Positions 42,730-52,925 of a stretch of 58,561 nucleotides of DNA are shown piece after piece (within the stretch, counting starts at the first letter, position 1; each line of letters starts with the position of its first letter). Where the stretch lies: assembly GCA_026197075.1 (NCBI GenBank), contig JAPHQV010000011.1:1-58561 (forward strand), written 5' to 3'. A model generated the notes under the pieces. It searched no databases. It was not told the origin of the DNA and worked only from the letters and a program-made list of their open reading frames with translations. The position numbers and the translations under genes were made by a program. The DNA is from Gammaproteobacteria bacterium (GTDB lineage Bacteria > Pseudomonadota > Gammaproteobacteria > DSM-19610).

Positions 42730-42737
42730 GACAGGGT

Positions 42738-45356
42738 TCAAAGGGCCGTCCGCTCCCGCAACCAGCCGGGCAGCTGGCTGGCCGGCATGGGCCGGGCGAG
42801 CAGGTAGCCCTGCATCTGGTCGCAACCCTCGCCGCGCAGGAATTCCAGCTGGCCGCGGGTCTCGACCCCTTCCGCCACCACCTGCAACTGCAGGCGCTGG
42901 GCCATGGCCAGCACCGCCGCGACGATGGCGGCGTCGTCATGGTTGTCGCATATATCGCGCACGAAGGCCCGGTCAATCTTCAGGCTGTTGATGGCGAAAC
43001 GCTTGAGGTAGGCGAGTGAGGAATAGCCGGTGCCAAAATCGTCGATGGCCACCCGCACCCCCTGATCCCGCAACTGCCGGATACTGGCGGCGGCCCTGCC
43101 CACATCGTCCATGAGGGCGCTTTCGGTGATCTCCAGCTCCAGGTCGGCGGGATCGATGACATGGTTCGCCAGGGCCTCGCGCACCAGGGCACAGACATCG
43201 TCGCGCCGGAACTGGTGGGTGGAGACATTCACCGCCATGCTCAGGGACGGCAGGCCGGCCTGTTGCCAGACGCGCGCCTGGTGACAGGCCTCCTGCAGCA
43301 CCCAGCGTCCCACCGGCACGATCATGCCCGTGTCCTCAAGCATGGGGATAAACTCCCCCGGCGGCACCAGGCCGTGATCCGGATGGCGCCAGCGCAGCAG
43401 CGCCTCCACCCCCACCACCTGACCACTGCCGAGATCCAGTTTGGGCTGGTAATGCAGCACGAACTCATTGCGTTCCAGGGCGCGGCGCAGCCTGCTCTCC
43501 AGGTCCAGGCGTTCGAAGGCACGGGCATTCATGTCGGCGGTATAGAAGCGGTAGCCGCTGCGACCTTCGGCCTTGGCGCGGTACATGGCCGTATCCGCAT
43601 TGCGCAGCAAGGTCTCGGCATCACCGCCATCCTGGGGATACATGCCGATACCGATGCTGAAACTGAGAAAGAATTCCTGGCCTTCCAGCACGAAGGGATG
43701 GTGCATGGTGGCCATCAGCTTCTCGAGGATGGGCGCCACACCCTCGGGGTGGTCCAGGTCCTCCAGCAGGATGGCGAATTCATCCCCCCCCAGGCGCGCC
43801 ACCGTGTCCCCCTGACGCAGGCATTTGGCCAGGCGGCCGGCCACGGCGCGCAACAGGCGGTCGCCGGTACTGTGCCCCAGGGTGTCGTTGATCTGCTTGA
43901 AGCGATCCAGGTCCAGGAACAGGGCCGCCATCTGCCTGCCGTGGCGGGTGGCACGCCCCATGGCACGCTGCAAACGGTCGAGCAGCAACAGGCGATTGGG
44001 CAGTTCGGTCAGGGAATCGTGGTGGGCGAGATGATCCAGGCGCTGCTGTATGCGCATGCGCTCGCTGATGTCCCGGCCGGCGGAGACATAATGGGTGATC
44101 TCGCCGGTTTCCGGGTCGCGCAGGGGTGAGATGCTCTTTTCCTCGTAATAGAGCTCGCCGTTCTTGCGCCGGTTGATGAAGATCTCACGGTGGATCTCGC
44201 CCGCCTCCAGCGTCTGCCACAGGCCCTGGTAGAAATATTCGCTGTGCTTGCCGGATTTGAGGAGTGCCGGGGTCTGGCCCAGCGCCTCGACCCGGGTATA
44301 ACCGGTGGTGCGCTCGAAAGCCGGGTTGACGTAGTCGATGCGCCCCGCGCGGTCGGTGATCATAATGGAATCGGCGGTCTGTTCCAGGGCACTGGCCTGC
44401 TTGGCCAGCTCGGCCTGGTTGCGGCGCTGCTCGGCACGCAACCGTTCCTGCTCGCTCACGTCCTCCAGCACCAGCAGCAGGGCGGCCCGGTCAAGCTTGC
44501 CCAGAACCGGATGCAGCTGTTCGTCGAAACCCGTCACCAGGGGCGTGATGGTGGCCTCGAACCAGCATTCCGTACCACCCCGGGTGGCACAGAAGCCCGC
44601 CGATGAGAGGGTATCGCCAGTGGCGAGTACCTGGAGTGCGCAACGAATCAGGCCGCTATCTTCGAACAGCTCGTCCAGTTTGCAATTGACCAGGGCATCG
44701 TGCCCCATATCGAACAGGCGATCCACGAAGCGGTTCGCGGACAGCACTTCGAGGTCGGCGGACAACACCAGCAGGCCGGCCGGCACGCTGCAAACGATGT
44801 TCTCCGCGTATTCCTTGAGGGCCAGGATGGAACGCCGGTCGGCATGGAAATAGGTCTCCAGCGCCAGCCCCATGTCGAAGAACACGATCTTGAGCAGGGC
44901 ACGCATCGCCGCCCAGCGGGCTTCCGCATCGTCCGCGCCCTCCTCCCACACCTCGGGCAACAGCTCGGTGAGATATTTGCAATAGGCCCCCAGGTACCAC
45001 TGGGGATCCAGTCCCACCCGCTGGTGGGCCAGCCCCACCCGCAAGCGGTCCAGCACATAATCCGTGCCATAGTCGCCGGCACTGAGGCGGTCGAAATAAT
45101 CGCTCTGCTTGTGACGCAGACGCGCCTGGAGTTCCGGGGTGGCGATCAACTCGCGGGTGCTGTCGAAGCGCAGCAGGTGGGCGTAGAAGGCGTCCAGAAA
45201 CTGAGCGCGGGCCTCCTGGAGGTGTTCGTGCCCTTCCCGTAACAGGCGCGCATCCTGCGCGTCAAACCCGAGAAAGGCCTTGCGGCGGGCGATCTCGGCA
45301 TTGTCGAGGCCCAACTCGGCCATGGTCGATTCGACCAACTGCTCCAGGGGCATCAT
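42738..45356 (-). CDS. Globin-coupled PAS-GGDEF-EAL protein
   Basis: An 872-residue soluble protein. Residues about 10-165 form a globin-coupled sensor domain with the likely proximal His H111 (LAHQRVGLDPQWYLG). A PAS-like segment (about 190-300), a second PAS/PAC (about 325-432), GGDEF (523-527, RLGGDEFAIL) and EAL (651-653, VEALLRW) follow. RQGD at 514-517 gives the RxxD product-inhibition site at the right spacing. Both catalytic motifs are intact, so it could make or break c-di-GMP under oxygen or NO control. The start at 45356 begins the globin domain; the frame extends upstream to 45578 without globin features. Confidence 0.92.
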   Translation of the reverse strand: MMPLEQLVESTMAELGLDNAEIARRKAFLGFDAQDARLLREGHEHLQEARAQFLDAFYAHLLRFDSTRELIATPELQARLRHKQSDYFDRLSAGDYGTDYVLDRLRVGLAHQRVGLDPQWYLGAYCKYLTELLPEVWEEGADDAEARWAAMRALLKIVFFDMGLALETYFHADRRSILALKEYAENIVCSVPAGLLVLSADLEVLSANRFVDRLFDMGHDALVNCKLDELFEDSGLIRCALQVLATGDTLSSAGFCATRGGTECWFEATITPLVTGFDEQLHPVLGKLDRAALLLVLEDVSEQERLRAEQRRNQAELAKQASALEQTADSIMITDRAGRIDYVNPAFERTTGYTRVEALGQTPALLKSGKHSEYFYQGLWQTLEAGEIHREIFINRRKNGELYYEEKSISPLRDPETGEITHYVSAGRDISERMRIQQRLDHLAHHDSLTELPNRLLLLDRLQRAMGRATRHGRQMAALFLDLDRFKQINDTLGHSTGDRLLRAVAGRLAKCLRQGDTVARLGGDEFAILLEDLDHPEGVAPILEKLMATMHHPFVLEGQEFFLSFSIGIGMYPQDGGDAETLLRNADTAMYRAKAEGRSGYRFYTADMNARAFERLDLESRLRRALERNEFVLHYQPKLDLGSGQVVGVEALLRWRHPDHGLVPPGEFIPMLEDTGMIVPVGRWVLQEACHQARVWQQAGLPSLSMAVNVSTHQFRRDDVCALVREALANHVIDPADLELEITESALMDDVGRAAASIRQLRDQGVRVAIDDFGTGYSSLAYLKRFAINSLKIDRAFVRDICDNHDDAAIVAAVLAMAQRLQLQVVAEGVETRGQLEFLRGEGCDQMQGYLLARPMPASQLPGWLRERTAL

Positions 45357-45512
45357 GGGCTGCCTACCCCATGCCGCCCAGCTTGTCCAAGCCCTTGCAT
45401 CCCGTTCTCCAAGCCGCCCTCTCCCGTGGCCACGCGCAGCCATGCCATGGCACCGGCCGGTCTGGGCGGGTACGGGGAAAGGCTGCGACGGTTGATTGAC
45501 ATCGTGTCCCAG

Positions 45513-45532
45513 CACCGGAACGGGTTCCGGTG
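45513..45532. repeat. Perfect inverted repeat CACCGGAAC-GG-GTTCCGGTG
   Basis: Nine-bp arms with a 2-nt centre, about 155 bp upstream of the globin-GGDEF-EAL start. Symmetry and position suit an operator; a hairpin is also possible. The surrounding 297-bp intergenic region (45357-45653) shows no gene. Confidence 0.55.
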
Positions 45533-45653
45533 AACAACAGGGTCCATCTGTCGGGAGCGGGCTCGGAGCTCCGGGCACCTGTGTAGCTACTTCTTCCTGC
45601 TAACGCACACTCTTGATCAAAAACTGACGGAAATCAATAGGTATAGAATGATT

Positions 45654-46253
45654 CTAACCCTGGACCCGGGGTTCCCGCACACCATTCCCGGCGCTGCGCA
45701 CCAGTTCGGCGGCCAGCGCACTCAAGCGCCGCCGCTGGGTGCGGGCCTCACCGCGCAGACGCTCGAAGGCCGACTGCTCGTCCAGACCTTCCCGGGCCAT
45801 GAGGATACCCACCGCCATGCTGACCTCGCGCCCCAGGCGCAGGGCCGCCGACAACTGGGCCTCCTCTTCCAGCAAGGCACGCAGTTCCCGACCTCGGTTC
45901 AACGCCGCCTCGATGGAGGGCAGGATCTGCTGAACATCCAGGGGCTTCACCAGATAGCCCAGTGCCCCGGCCCGCACCGCGGCGGACACCACTTCGGTGT
46001 CGCCATAGGCGGACAGGAACAGGAAGGGGCAATCCGTGTGTTCGCACAGCCAGCGCGCCACCGCCAGGCCGTCGCGGCCCGGCATGCGCATGTCGAGGAT
46101 GGCCAGGTCGGGCTGGTGCTCGCAGGCCAGGTGGATGGCCTCATCGCCGCCCGCCGCATCCAGCACGGTATACCCGGCGCGGCGCAGGCCCTCGGCCAGC
46201 GTGGCCAGAACCAGGCGATCATCATCAGCAAGCAAGAGGGTGGCAGGGGTCAT
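45654..46253 (-). CDS. ANTAR-domain response regulator (AmiR/NasT type)
   Basis: A 199-residue regulator with REC (D54 in ILDMRMPGRDG, VKPLD) and a C-terminal ANTAR domain from about 135 (RLGREVSMAVGILMAREGL, then AFERLRGEARTQRRRLSALA). ANTAR proteins bind paired RNA hairpins and prevent termination. Its likely partner is the HWE-type kinase 259 bp upstream (46513-48270), a common pairing. No nitrate-assimilation gene is nearby; the RNA target may be elsewhere. Confidence 0.92.
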   Translation of the reverse strand: MTPATLLLADDDRLVLATLAEGLRRAGYTVLDAAGGDEAIHLACEHQPDLAILDMRMPGRDGLAVARWLCEHTDCPFLFLSAYGDTEVVSAAVRAGALGYLVKPLDVQQILPSIEAALNRGRELRALLEEEAQLSAALRLGREVSMAVGILMAREGLDEQSAFERLRGEARTQRRRLSALAAELVRSAGNGVREPRVQG

Positions 46254-46469
46254 GGTTACACTTCATTGGATTGAGGGTGGGGACCAGTCGGTCGGTGCGC
46301 TGAAAACGGGTCCGGATCATACTCGTCGATCCAGAGACCGGCGAATGTCAGTATAAACCAAGTGGGAATAAAACAAGACCCGGCCAAGGATTCTGGTCGC
46401 CCGGTATTTACTTTCCGGGAGTCCAGGAAAGGCATTTTGGGGGATGGTGCGGGCAGGCCTGCATTGTAG

Positions 46470-46502
46470 AACCACCTCAATACTTATTTTTATTGTGTGG
46501 TT
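46470..46502. repeat. Stem-loop between the ANTAR kinase and regulator genes
   Basis: AACCACCTCAATA (46470-46482) pairs with TATTGTGTGGTT (46491-46502) with a small bulge. It lies just past the kinase stop in a 259-bp gap. Read on the plus strand it is followed by TTATA. It could be a terminator, or a structured RNA for the ANTAR protein. Confidence 0.5.
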
Positions 46503-46512
46503 TTATACAGGA

Positions 46513-48270
46513 CTAGGCTTCGGCCTGCAAGTCCCCGTCCTCGGGCAGGATCACCGGCGCTTGCAGGCAGAGGCGGGCCCGTACCGTGTCTCCGGCCTGT
46601 TCGAAGGTCAGCCGCGCGCCCTGGTGGGGTAACAGCGAGCGCACCAGTCCCAGCCCGGTACCGAGCCCCTGACCGGCGGCGAAGTCGAAGTCCAGTGCCA
46701 GCCTTCCCGCACCCACCACCTCCACCTCGGCGGCCTGGTCCGTCTGGTACAGGCGCACCGTCACGGGACTGTCTGCCCCGACACCGGCACCGTGCTTTAC
46801 CGCGTTCTGAATCAATTCATGCAGCACCAAAGCCAGGGGCACCGCCTCTTCCGTCCGCACCTGCACCGGCTGCGGCATGTCCAGTTCCAACAGGGGCTGC
46901 ACGCTGGCCCGGGTCAGGGTACTGGCGGTGCGGGTAATGGCCTGCACCATGTCGCACAGACGCACCTGCAGGTCATCTCCCTGGCCGTGCAGACCATGCA
47001 CCAGGGCGATGGACTGCACCTGGCCGATGGCGGCGGCGATGGCCTCCTCCAGTTCCGGGTGTGCGCTGGCCTGTTCCCGCAACAGGCCCACCACGCCCTG
47101 CAGGTTGTTCTTGATGCGGTGATGCACCTCGCGCACCAGGGTGTCGCGGTGGGTCTGCTCCTGCGCCAGGCGCTCACGCATACGCCGCTCACGCGCGGTG
47201 ATGTCGCGGAAGATGCCCTGGATCACCGCCTGGTCACCATAGTGGATGGCCGTGGCGGCGACCTCGCAGGTGATCCGGCTGCCGTCCTTGCGGATCACCT
47301 GGTGGGTCACCAGGGTGGAGCCCGACTCGGCCAGTTGCTCGAACACCTGACGCAGGCGCGGCATCTCCTCTTCCGGGGGCAATCGGCTGGCGTGCATGCC
47401 ATGCAGTTCCGCACGACTGTAGCCCAACAGCTGCTCGGCCATGCGGTTGGCGTCAATGAGATTTCCCTCGAAATCAGCCAACAGCATGGCATCCACCGCA
47501 TGGTCCAGCAGGGCTCGGTATTTCTTTTCCGAGGCCTCCAGTTGCTGTTCCTGTTCCCGTTCCGCCGTGATGTCGATGGCCAGTCCCAGCACTGCATCCC
47601 GTTCCTCGCCCAGCAAGCGGAAGGGCATCTTGGTGGTGCGCAGGGTGCGACACACGCCATCGATGCCGGTGAAACTCTCCTCCGGCATGAAACGCACCTG
47701 GCCGCTTTCGATCACGGCGCGATCATCGGCCAGCATGCGCGCCACCTGTTCAGAGTCCGGGTGCAGTTCCTGATGCAGACGCCCGGTCATGGCCTCCACG
47801 GTAGTCCCATAGGCCCCCGCCGCGGCCTGGTTCACCAGCAGAAAGCGTCCCTGGGCATCCTTGACGAAGATGCGGTGTGGCACCAGGTCGATGACCTGGC
47901 GCAGGATGCGTTCGCTTTCGCGAAAGACCTCTTCCGAGCGCGCATGCCGCGCCGCCACGGCCTCGGCATGCCGCCGCCATTCCACCAGCAGGGCGGTGAG
48001 CAGGATCACCAGCAGGGACAGCGCGCGGTTGACCACGGCGATCCAGGTCTCCGCCACCGGCGAGAAGGGAATGGCCGCCAGCACCAGCAGGCCGGACAGT
48101 ACCGCCACCATCCAGGTCAGGCCCGCCGGCGCCCACAGGGTCACCAGAACCGGTATTACGTAGAGGACACCCGTTGCCACCCCCAGCGGCATCTGCAGAT
48201 CGAGGAGAAACACCCCCGGCAACAGCAACAGGCTGGCGGTAGTGGCAAACATCCGGGAAGAAATACGCAT
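46513..48270 (-). CDS. Membrane sensor histidine kinase of the HisKA_2/HWE type with two PAS domains
   Basis: A 585-residue kinase. The N-terminal 100 residues form about four hydrophobic helices without a large periplasmic domain (MFATTASLLLLPGVFLLDL onward), MASE-like. Two PAS domains follow at about 120-240 and 245-360. The dimerisation/phosphoacceptor motif is REVHHRIKNNLQGVVGLL near residue 370, typical of HisKA_2. HATPase_c with HELIQNAVKHG and GTGLGLVRSLL ends the protein. Kinases of this kind usually serve ANTAR regulators such as the next gene. A palindrome lies 22 bp upstream of its start. Confidence 0.9.
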   Translation of the reverse strand: MRISSRMFATTASLLLLPGVFLLDLQMPLGVATGVLYVIPVLVTLWAPAGLTWMVAVLSGLLVLAAIPFSPVAETWIAVVNRALSLLVILLTALLVEWRRHAEAVAARHARSEEVFRESERILRQVIDLVPHRIFVKDAQGRFLLVNQAAAGAYGTTVEAMTGRLHQELHPDSEQVARMLADDRAVIESGQVRFMPEESFTGIDGVCRTLRTTKMPFRLLGEERDAVLGLAIDITAEREQEQQLEASEKKYRALLDHAVDAMLLADFEGNLIDANRMAEQLLGYSRAELHGMHASRLPPEEEMPRLRQVFEQLAESGSTLVTHQVIRKDGSRITCEVAATAIHYGDQAVIQGIFRDITARERRMRERLAQEQTHRDTLVREVHHRIKNNLQGVVGLLREQASAHPELEEAIAAAIGQVQSIALVHGLHGQGDDLQVRLCDMVQAITRTASTLTRASVQPLLELDMPQPVQVRTEEAVPLALVLHELIQNAVKHGAGVGADSPVTVRLYQTDQAAEVEVVGAGRLALDFDFAAGQGLGTGLGLVRSLLPHQGARLTFEQAGDTVRARLCLQAPVILPEDGDLQAEA

Positions 48271-48291
48271 CGCTCTATATAGCCCTAAAAA

Positions 48292-48355
48292 GGGGTCGGT
48301 GACAATTGAGTCTATTCAGACTTGCTGTTTAGACTCAATTGTCAGCGCCCCCTTT
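48292..48355. repeat. REP-like palindrome, GGTGACAATTGAGTCTA type
   Basis: GACAATTGAGTCTA (48301-48314) and TAGACTCAATTGTC (48330-48343) are perfect inverted copies. The outer bases AAAGGGG and CCCCCTTT extend the stem imperfectly. On the minus strand the arm includes TTGTCA, 18 nt before TATATA (48281-48276), a possible promoter for the kinase gene. Confidence 0.8.
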
Positions 48356-48365
48356 ATATGCACCC

Positions 48366-48436
48366 GTAGGAGCGGGCTGCGCCCGCGAACGGCCAGCGGG
48401 AACCTCGAACCCTTCGCGGCCAGAGGCCGCTCCTAC
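48366..48436. repeat. Inverted pair of GTAGGAGC hairpins
   Basis: Copies at 48366-48390 and 48413-48436 in opposite orientation, 28 bp before the end of the ABC permease gene. Same family as the cluster at 9489. Confidence 0.85.
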
Positions 48437-48464
48437 AGGGTGCCGATAGGGACGGTATGCTGTG

Positions 48465-49664
48465 TCACTCCGCCCGCAGCGCCTCCACCGGGTCGAGGCG
48501 GGCGGCATGCAGCGCCGGGACGACGCCGGCCACCAGGCCGATGAGGATGGCGACCACCTCGGCCAGCACCACGAACAGCCAGGGGGTGTGCACCGGCAGG
48601 GCCGGCAGCGCCAGGGCCAGCACCTGGCCCAGGCCGATGCCCAACACCAGGCCGGCCAGGCCGCCGAGGGCGGACAGCACCACGGCCTCCCCCAGGAACA
48701 GGCCCAGCACCTGGCCCCGCTTCGCGCCCAGGGCGTTGAGCAGGCCGATCTCGGCGGTGCGCTCGCGCACGCTGATGGTCATGATGGTGACGATACCGAT
48801 GCCGCCCACCAGCAGGGAGATGCCGCCGATGGCGCCCACGGCAATGGTGAGCACATTGAGGATGGAGCCCAGTACGTCCAGCATCTGCTGCTGGGTGGTG
48901 ATGGTGAAATCCTCGCGCCCATGGCGGGCGATCAGTACCCGCTCGATGGCCGACACCACCTGGTCCACGTCGGTCTGCTCCGCGTAGAGCACGTCGATTT
49001 CCATCAGGCTGTCGCGATTGAACAGCTCCAGGCCGCGCGCCGCGGGGATATACACCGAATCGTCCAGATCGAAGCCCAGCACCTGCCCCTTGGGGGCCAT
49101 GGTGCCGATCACCCGATAGCGATCGCCTCCGACGCGGATACGCTGGCCGAGAGGATTGGCGGTGCCGAACAATTCGCTGCGCACCTTGTCGCCCAGCACC
49201 GCGAAGGCGCGCGGCGCCACCGGGTCGTCATCGGGCAGGAAACGCCCGCTGCGCACCGGCATGTTGAAGGCCCGGGGAAACTCATGACCAACCGCATAGA
49301 CGGTGGTGCGCCGCACGCGATTGTTGCCGCTGACCTCCGCATTCCCCTGCACCACGGACACCACGGCCAGGGCCTGGGGCAGGCGCCGCAGCGCTTCGGC
49401 ATCGTCGATGGTCAGCGGCCGCACGGTGCCGAACACCCCCATGGACATGCCATGGGTGGTGGTCTTGCCCGGGTTGATGGCAACGATGTTGGTGCCGAAC
49501 TGGGTGAACTCCGCCAGCACGAAACGATGGATACCCTCGCCGATGGAGGTGAGCAGCACCACGGCGGCAATGCCCACGGCGATGCCGAGCAGGGTGAGGA
49601 AGCTGCGCAGCTTGTGGGCCAGCAGCGCGGTGCCGGTAAGACGCAGGAAATCACGGGTGAGCAT
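48465..49664 (-). CDS. MacB-like ABC transporter permease (FtsX/MacB_PCD), second copy
   Basis: A 399-residue inner-membrane protein. TM1 is near 20-45 (LRSFLTLLGIAVGIAAVVLLTS), a periplasmic MacB_PCD domain of about 200 residues follows, then three C-terminal helices in FtsX (about 275-390). The motif RERTAEIGLLNALGAKRGQVL is characteristic of MacB/LolC-type permeases. The end ARLDPVEALRAE is standard. It is related to the next gene upstream, from which it is separated by a repeat-bearing 137-bp gap. It has no own ATPase domain and should share the one at 50997. Confidence 0.9.
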   Translation of the reverse strand: MLTRDFLRLTGTALLAHKLRSFLTLLGIAVGIAAVVLLTSIGEGIHRFVLAEFTQFGTNIVAINPGKTTTHGMSMGVFGTVRPLTIDDAEALRRLPQALAVVSVVQGNAEVSGNNRVRRTTVYAVGHEFPRAFNMPVRSGRFLPDDDPVAPRAFAVLGDKVRSELFGTANPLGQRIRVGGDRYRVIGTMAPKGQVLGFDLDDSVYIPAARGLELFNRDSLMEIDVLYAEQTDVDQVVSAIERVLIARHGREDFTITTQQQMLDVLGSILNVLTIAVGAIGGISLLVGGIGIVTIMTISVRERTAEIGLLNALGAKRGQVLGLFLGEAVVLSALGGLAGLVLGIGLGQVLALALPALPVHTPWLFVVLAEVVAILIGLVAGVVPALHAARLDPVEALRAE

Positions 49665-49696
49665 GGATAACCCCGTTCGCGGACCCATCGCGCCCC

Positions 49697-49770
49697 GTAG
49701 GAGCGGGCTCTGCCCGCGAATGAATTTCGCGGGATGGCAAAACCCCTTCGCGGGCAGAGCCCGCTCCTAC
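49697..49770. repeat. Inverted pair of GTAGGAGC hairpins between two permease genes
   Basis: Copies at 49697-49720 and 49747-49770, opposite orientation, between the two MacB-like permease genes. Could reduce expression of the second permease. Confidence 0.85.
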
Positions 49771-49801
49771 ATTTACTCCCGTAGCCATCCCGAATCTCAT
49801 G

Positions 49802-50996
49802 CTAGCGTCCCGCCAGGGCCAGCACGGGGTCGAGGCGCGCGGCGCGGCGCGCCGGCAACAGGCTGAACAGCAGGCCGCAGATGAGCGCCACCGCCAGCGA
49901 TCCGAACATCGCCCAGTCCGGGGGCCAGGCGGGGATGGTCGGGAACGCGGTGCGCAGTGCCCAGCTGCCCAACTGGCCCACGGCGATACCGATAAGCCCG
50001 CCGAGCAGGGACAGCAGCAGGGCCTCCACCAGGATCAGCGCCAGGATCTGGCGTGCCGAGGCACCCAGCGCCTTGAGCAGGCCGATCTCCGCGGTACGCT
50101 GGCTCACCGCCACCAGCATCACGTTCATGATCAGGATGCCGGCGACCGCCAGGCTGATGGCGGCGATGCCGCCCACCGCATAGGTGAGTGCGCCCAGCAC
50201 CCGGTCGAAGGTCGCCAGTACCGCATCCTGGGTGATGACGGTGACGTCCTCTTCGCCCTGGTGACGCTGCCGGATGGTGCTGCGCACGAAGTCGATGACG
50301 GTGGGAATGGCATCACGGCCGCGCACCTCGATGAGGATCCGAAACAGGGAAGGCGCATTGAACAGGGCCTGGGCCGAGGCCACGGGGATGACCACCACCT
50401 CGTCCACGTCCAGGCCGATGGAACGGCCCTCGGAGGCCAGCACGCCGATGACCCGGAAGCGCCGGTCCCCGATGCGCACCTGTTCGCCGACGGCGGAACG
50501 GGGTCCGAACAATTCATCGCGCACCTTGCTGCCGATCACCGCCACCGGCGTGCCACGCTCCCATTCTCCATCGGGCAGGAAGCGGCCCTGCGCCAGGGAC
50601 CAGTGACGCAGGCTGAGCAGGTCATGGGTGGAACCCCACACACCCACCTCGCGCTTGCGGCCTTCCCAGGAAATCTCCGCCGCGCCCACGTTGAGGGGCG
50701 CGATGCGATCGATGCGCGGGTGACGGGTAAGGGCGCGAGCATCGTCCAGGGTAAGGTCGCGCGGCGTGACCCCCACCATGGTGGCGGGTCCGGCGCCGGC
50801 GGTCTCGCTGCGCCCGGGGATGACGATGACCAGGTTGGTGCCCAGCGAGGAGAACTCGCCGCGTACATACTGGCGCGCGCCCTCCCCCAGTGCCGTCAGC
50901 ATCAATACCGCCGCCACACCGATACCCATGGCCAGCAGCATGAGCAGGGTACGGTTGCGATAGCCGGTCAGGGCCCGCCAGCCGTAGCCGATGACA

Positions 50997-51010
<14 letters not shown>
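49802..51010 (-). CDS. MacB-like ABC transporter permease (FtsX/MacB_PCD), first copy
   Basis: A 402-residue permease of the same layout: TM1 near 20-42 (RTLLMLLAMGIGVAAVLMLTA), MacB_PCD periplasmic domain, three C-terminal helices, SQRTAEIGLLKALGASARQIL and the end RAARLDPVLALAGR. The ATG at 51010 overlaps the stop of the ATPase gene by 14 bp; a longer frame to 51082 lies inside the ATPase gene. With the second permease it may form a heterodimer. Confidence 0.9.
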
Positions 51011-51688
<678 letters not shown>

Positions 51689-51692
<4 letters not shown>

Positions 51693-52858
51693 CGTGCCGA
51701 CACACCGTCCGGCTGTGCTTCCACCTCTACCCGTGCGCCGTCCACCAGGCCTTCACGCCCCAGGGAACGCACGACCTGCTGGCCTTCGCGCAGGCCCGAC
51801 AACACCTCGGTGTATTGCCAGTTGCTGAGGCCGATTTCGAGCTGTACCGATTGGATCGTGCCGCTGTCCGGATCGTAGACGTACACGCGCATGCCTTCGA
51901 GCAGGGTTTCACTGGGAATGCGCAGGGTATCGTCGTGTCGTTCCAGGATGACCTCGATGTCCGCACTGTAGCCGGGCAGCATGTTGCGCTCATCACTGGT
52001 ATCGAGGAAATCCACTTCCACGTCCACGGTGCGTGCCTGTTGCTCGCGATCCAGCACATAGGGTGCGACGCGTCGCACGGCGCCCTCGAAGTGTTCCTTG
52101 CCGAAGGCGTCGAGCAGAATGCGCGCCGGCATGGTGGCGCGAATCTCCGGCGCGTCCACTTCGTCGATGGGTGCCAGTACATACAGGCAACTGGTATCGA
52201 TCAGGTCGATGGCGGGTGGCGTGGGAATACCCACGGGTGAAGGCGTGACGAACTCACCCAGCTCGCCGTTGACCTCGGCGACGGTGCCGGTGAAAGGCGC
52301 CATGAGACGAGTGCGCGCCAGGGCGGCCTCGGCCACCTGCAGGCGCGCCGCGGCCACCTCCACGTTGGCGCGTGCCGCCGCGCAACCGGCGGCGCGGGCA
52401 CGGGCCTGCCCCTCGGCCTGGTCGGCCACCTCCTCGGAAACGAGGTTCTGCTCACGCAGACGAATCAGGCGCCGTGCCTCCCGCTGTGCCACCTCGGCGG
52501 TGATGCAGGCCTCGCTGGCGCGCGCCTCGCTGGAACGCTGTTCACTGCCGGCCAGCGTCACCTGGGCTTGCAGGTCATCGTTCCAGATCTCGAACAACAA
52601 CTGGTGTATCTCCACCCGGTCGCCCTCGCGTACCGGCAGGCGCGCGATCTGGCCGCCGGTGGAAGGCGACAGGCGGGCACGGCGGCAGGCCATGAGGGTA
52701 CCGGCGCGGGTGTTCGCGACGGTACGTTCCACGCTGCCGCGCTCGACCGTCACCAGGGAGACGGGGATCGGTTTGGGTCGTTGCAGCCAGAAAATCAGCG
52801 CGGCGAGCAGCAGCGCCAGCAGGATGACCGTGATGACCAGCTTATAGCGCCGTGACAA
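51689..52858 (-). CDS. Periplasmic adaptor (membrane fusion) protein, MacA/HlyD type
   Basis: A 389-residue adaptor with one N-terminal membrane anchor (about 8-26, LVITVILLALLLAALIFWL). A biotinyl-lipoyl half motif follows, a long alpha-helical hairpin at about 95-190 rich in Ala, Glu and Arg, then LMAPFTGTVAEVNGELGEFV closing the lipoyl domain, and beta-barrel and membrane-proximal domains. A TTG at 52858 with GGAGG 6 nt upstream is the start. Four Cys occur, at least two of them in the hairpin region, which is unusual. The outer-membrane channel must be encoded elsewhere. Confidence 0.88.
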
Positions 52859-52884
52859 ACAACACCTCCGTAGCAGATACGTCC

Positions 52885-52905
52885 TGTCGGGCTGAAGCCC
52901 AACCT
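52885..52905. repeat. Diverged GTCGGGCTGAAGCCC hairpin
   Basis: TGTCGGGCTGAAGCCCAACCT, one change from the copy at 4813-4833, located 27 bp upstream of the adaptor start. Confidence 0.65.
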
Positions 52906-52925
52906 AAGGCAACCCTGGTTAATCC

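Larger units (their letters stand above)
42418..42737. other. 320-bp intergenic region upstream of the chemosensory operon
   Basis: It holds the sigma-28-like promoter (42591-42617), a hairpin GACGG-GTTT-CCGTC (42531-42544) that would lie in the leader, and a terminator for the GGDEF-EAL gene (42717-42729). No gene is seen. Confidence 0.6.

Noticed and set aside
45357..45578. 74-residue N-terminal extension of the globin-GGDEF-EAL protein
   Set aside because: Low-complexity Pro/Gly/Arg sequence; the globin domain begins at the MM pair at 45356, which has a plausible ribosome site.
46320..46420. Possible sigma-54 promoter before the ANTAR gene (TTGGCCGGGTCTTGTTT on the minus strand)
   Set aside because: The spacing between the GG and the downstream element is one base short and GC is replaced by GT.
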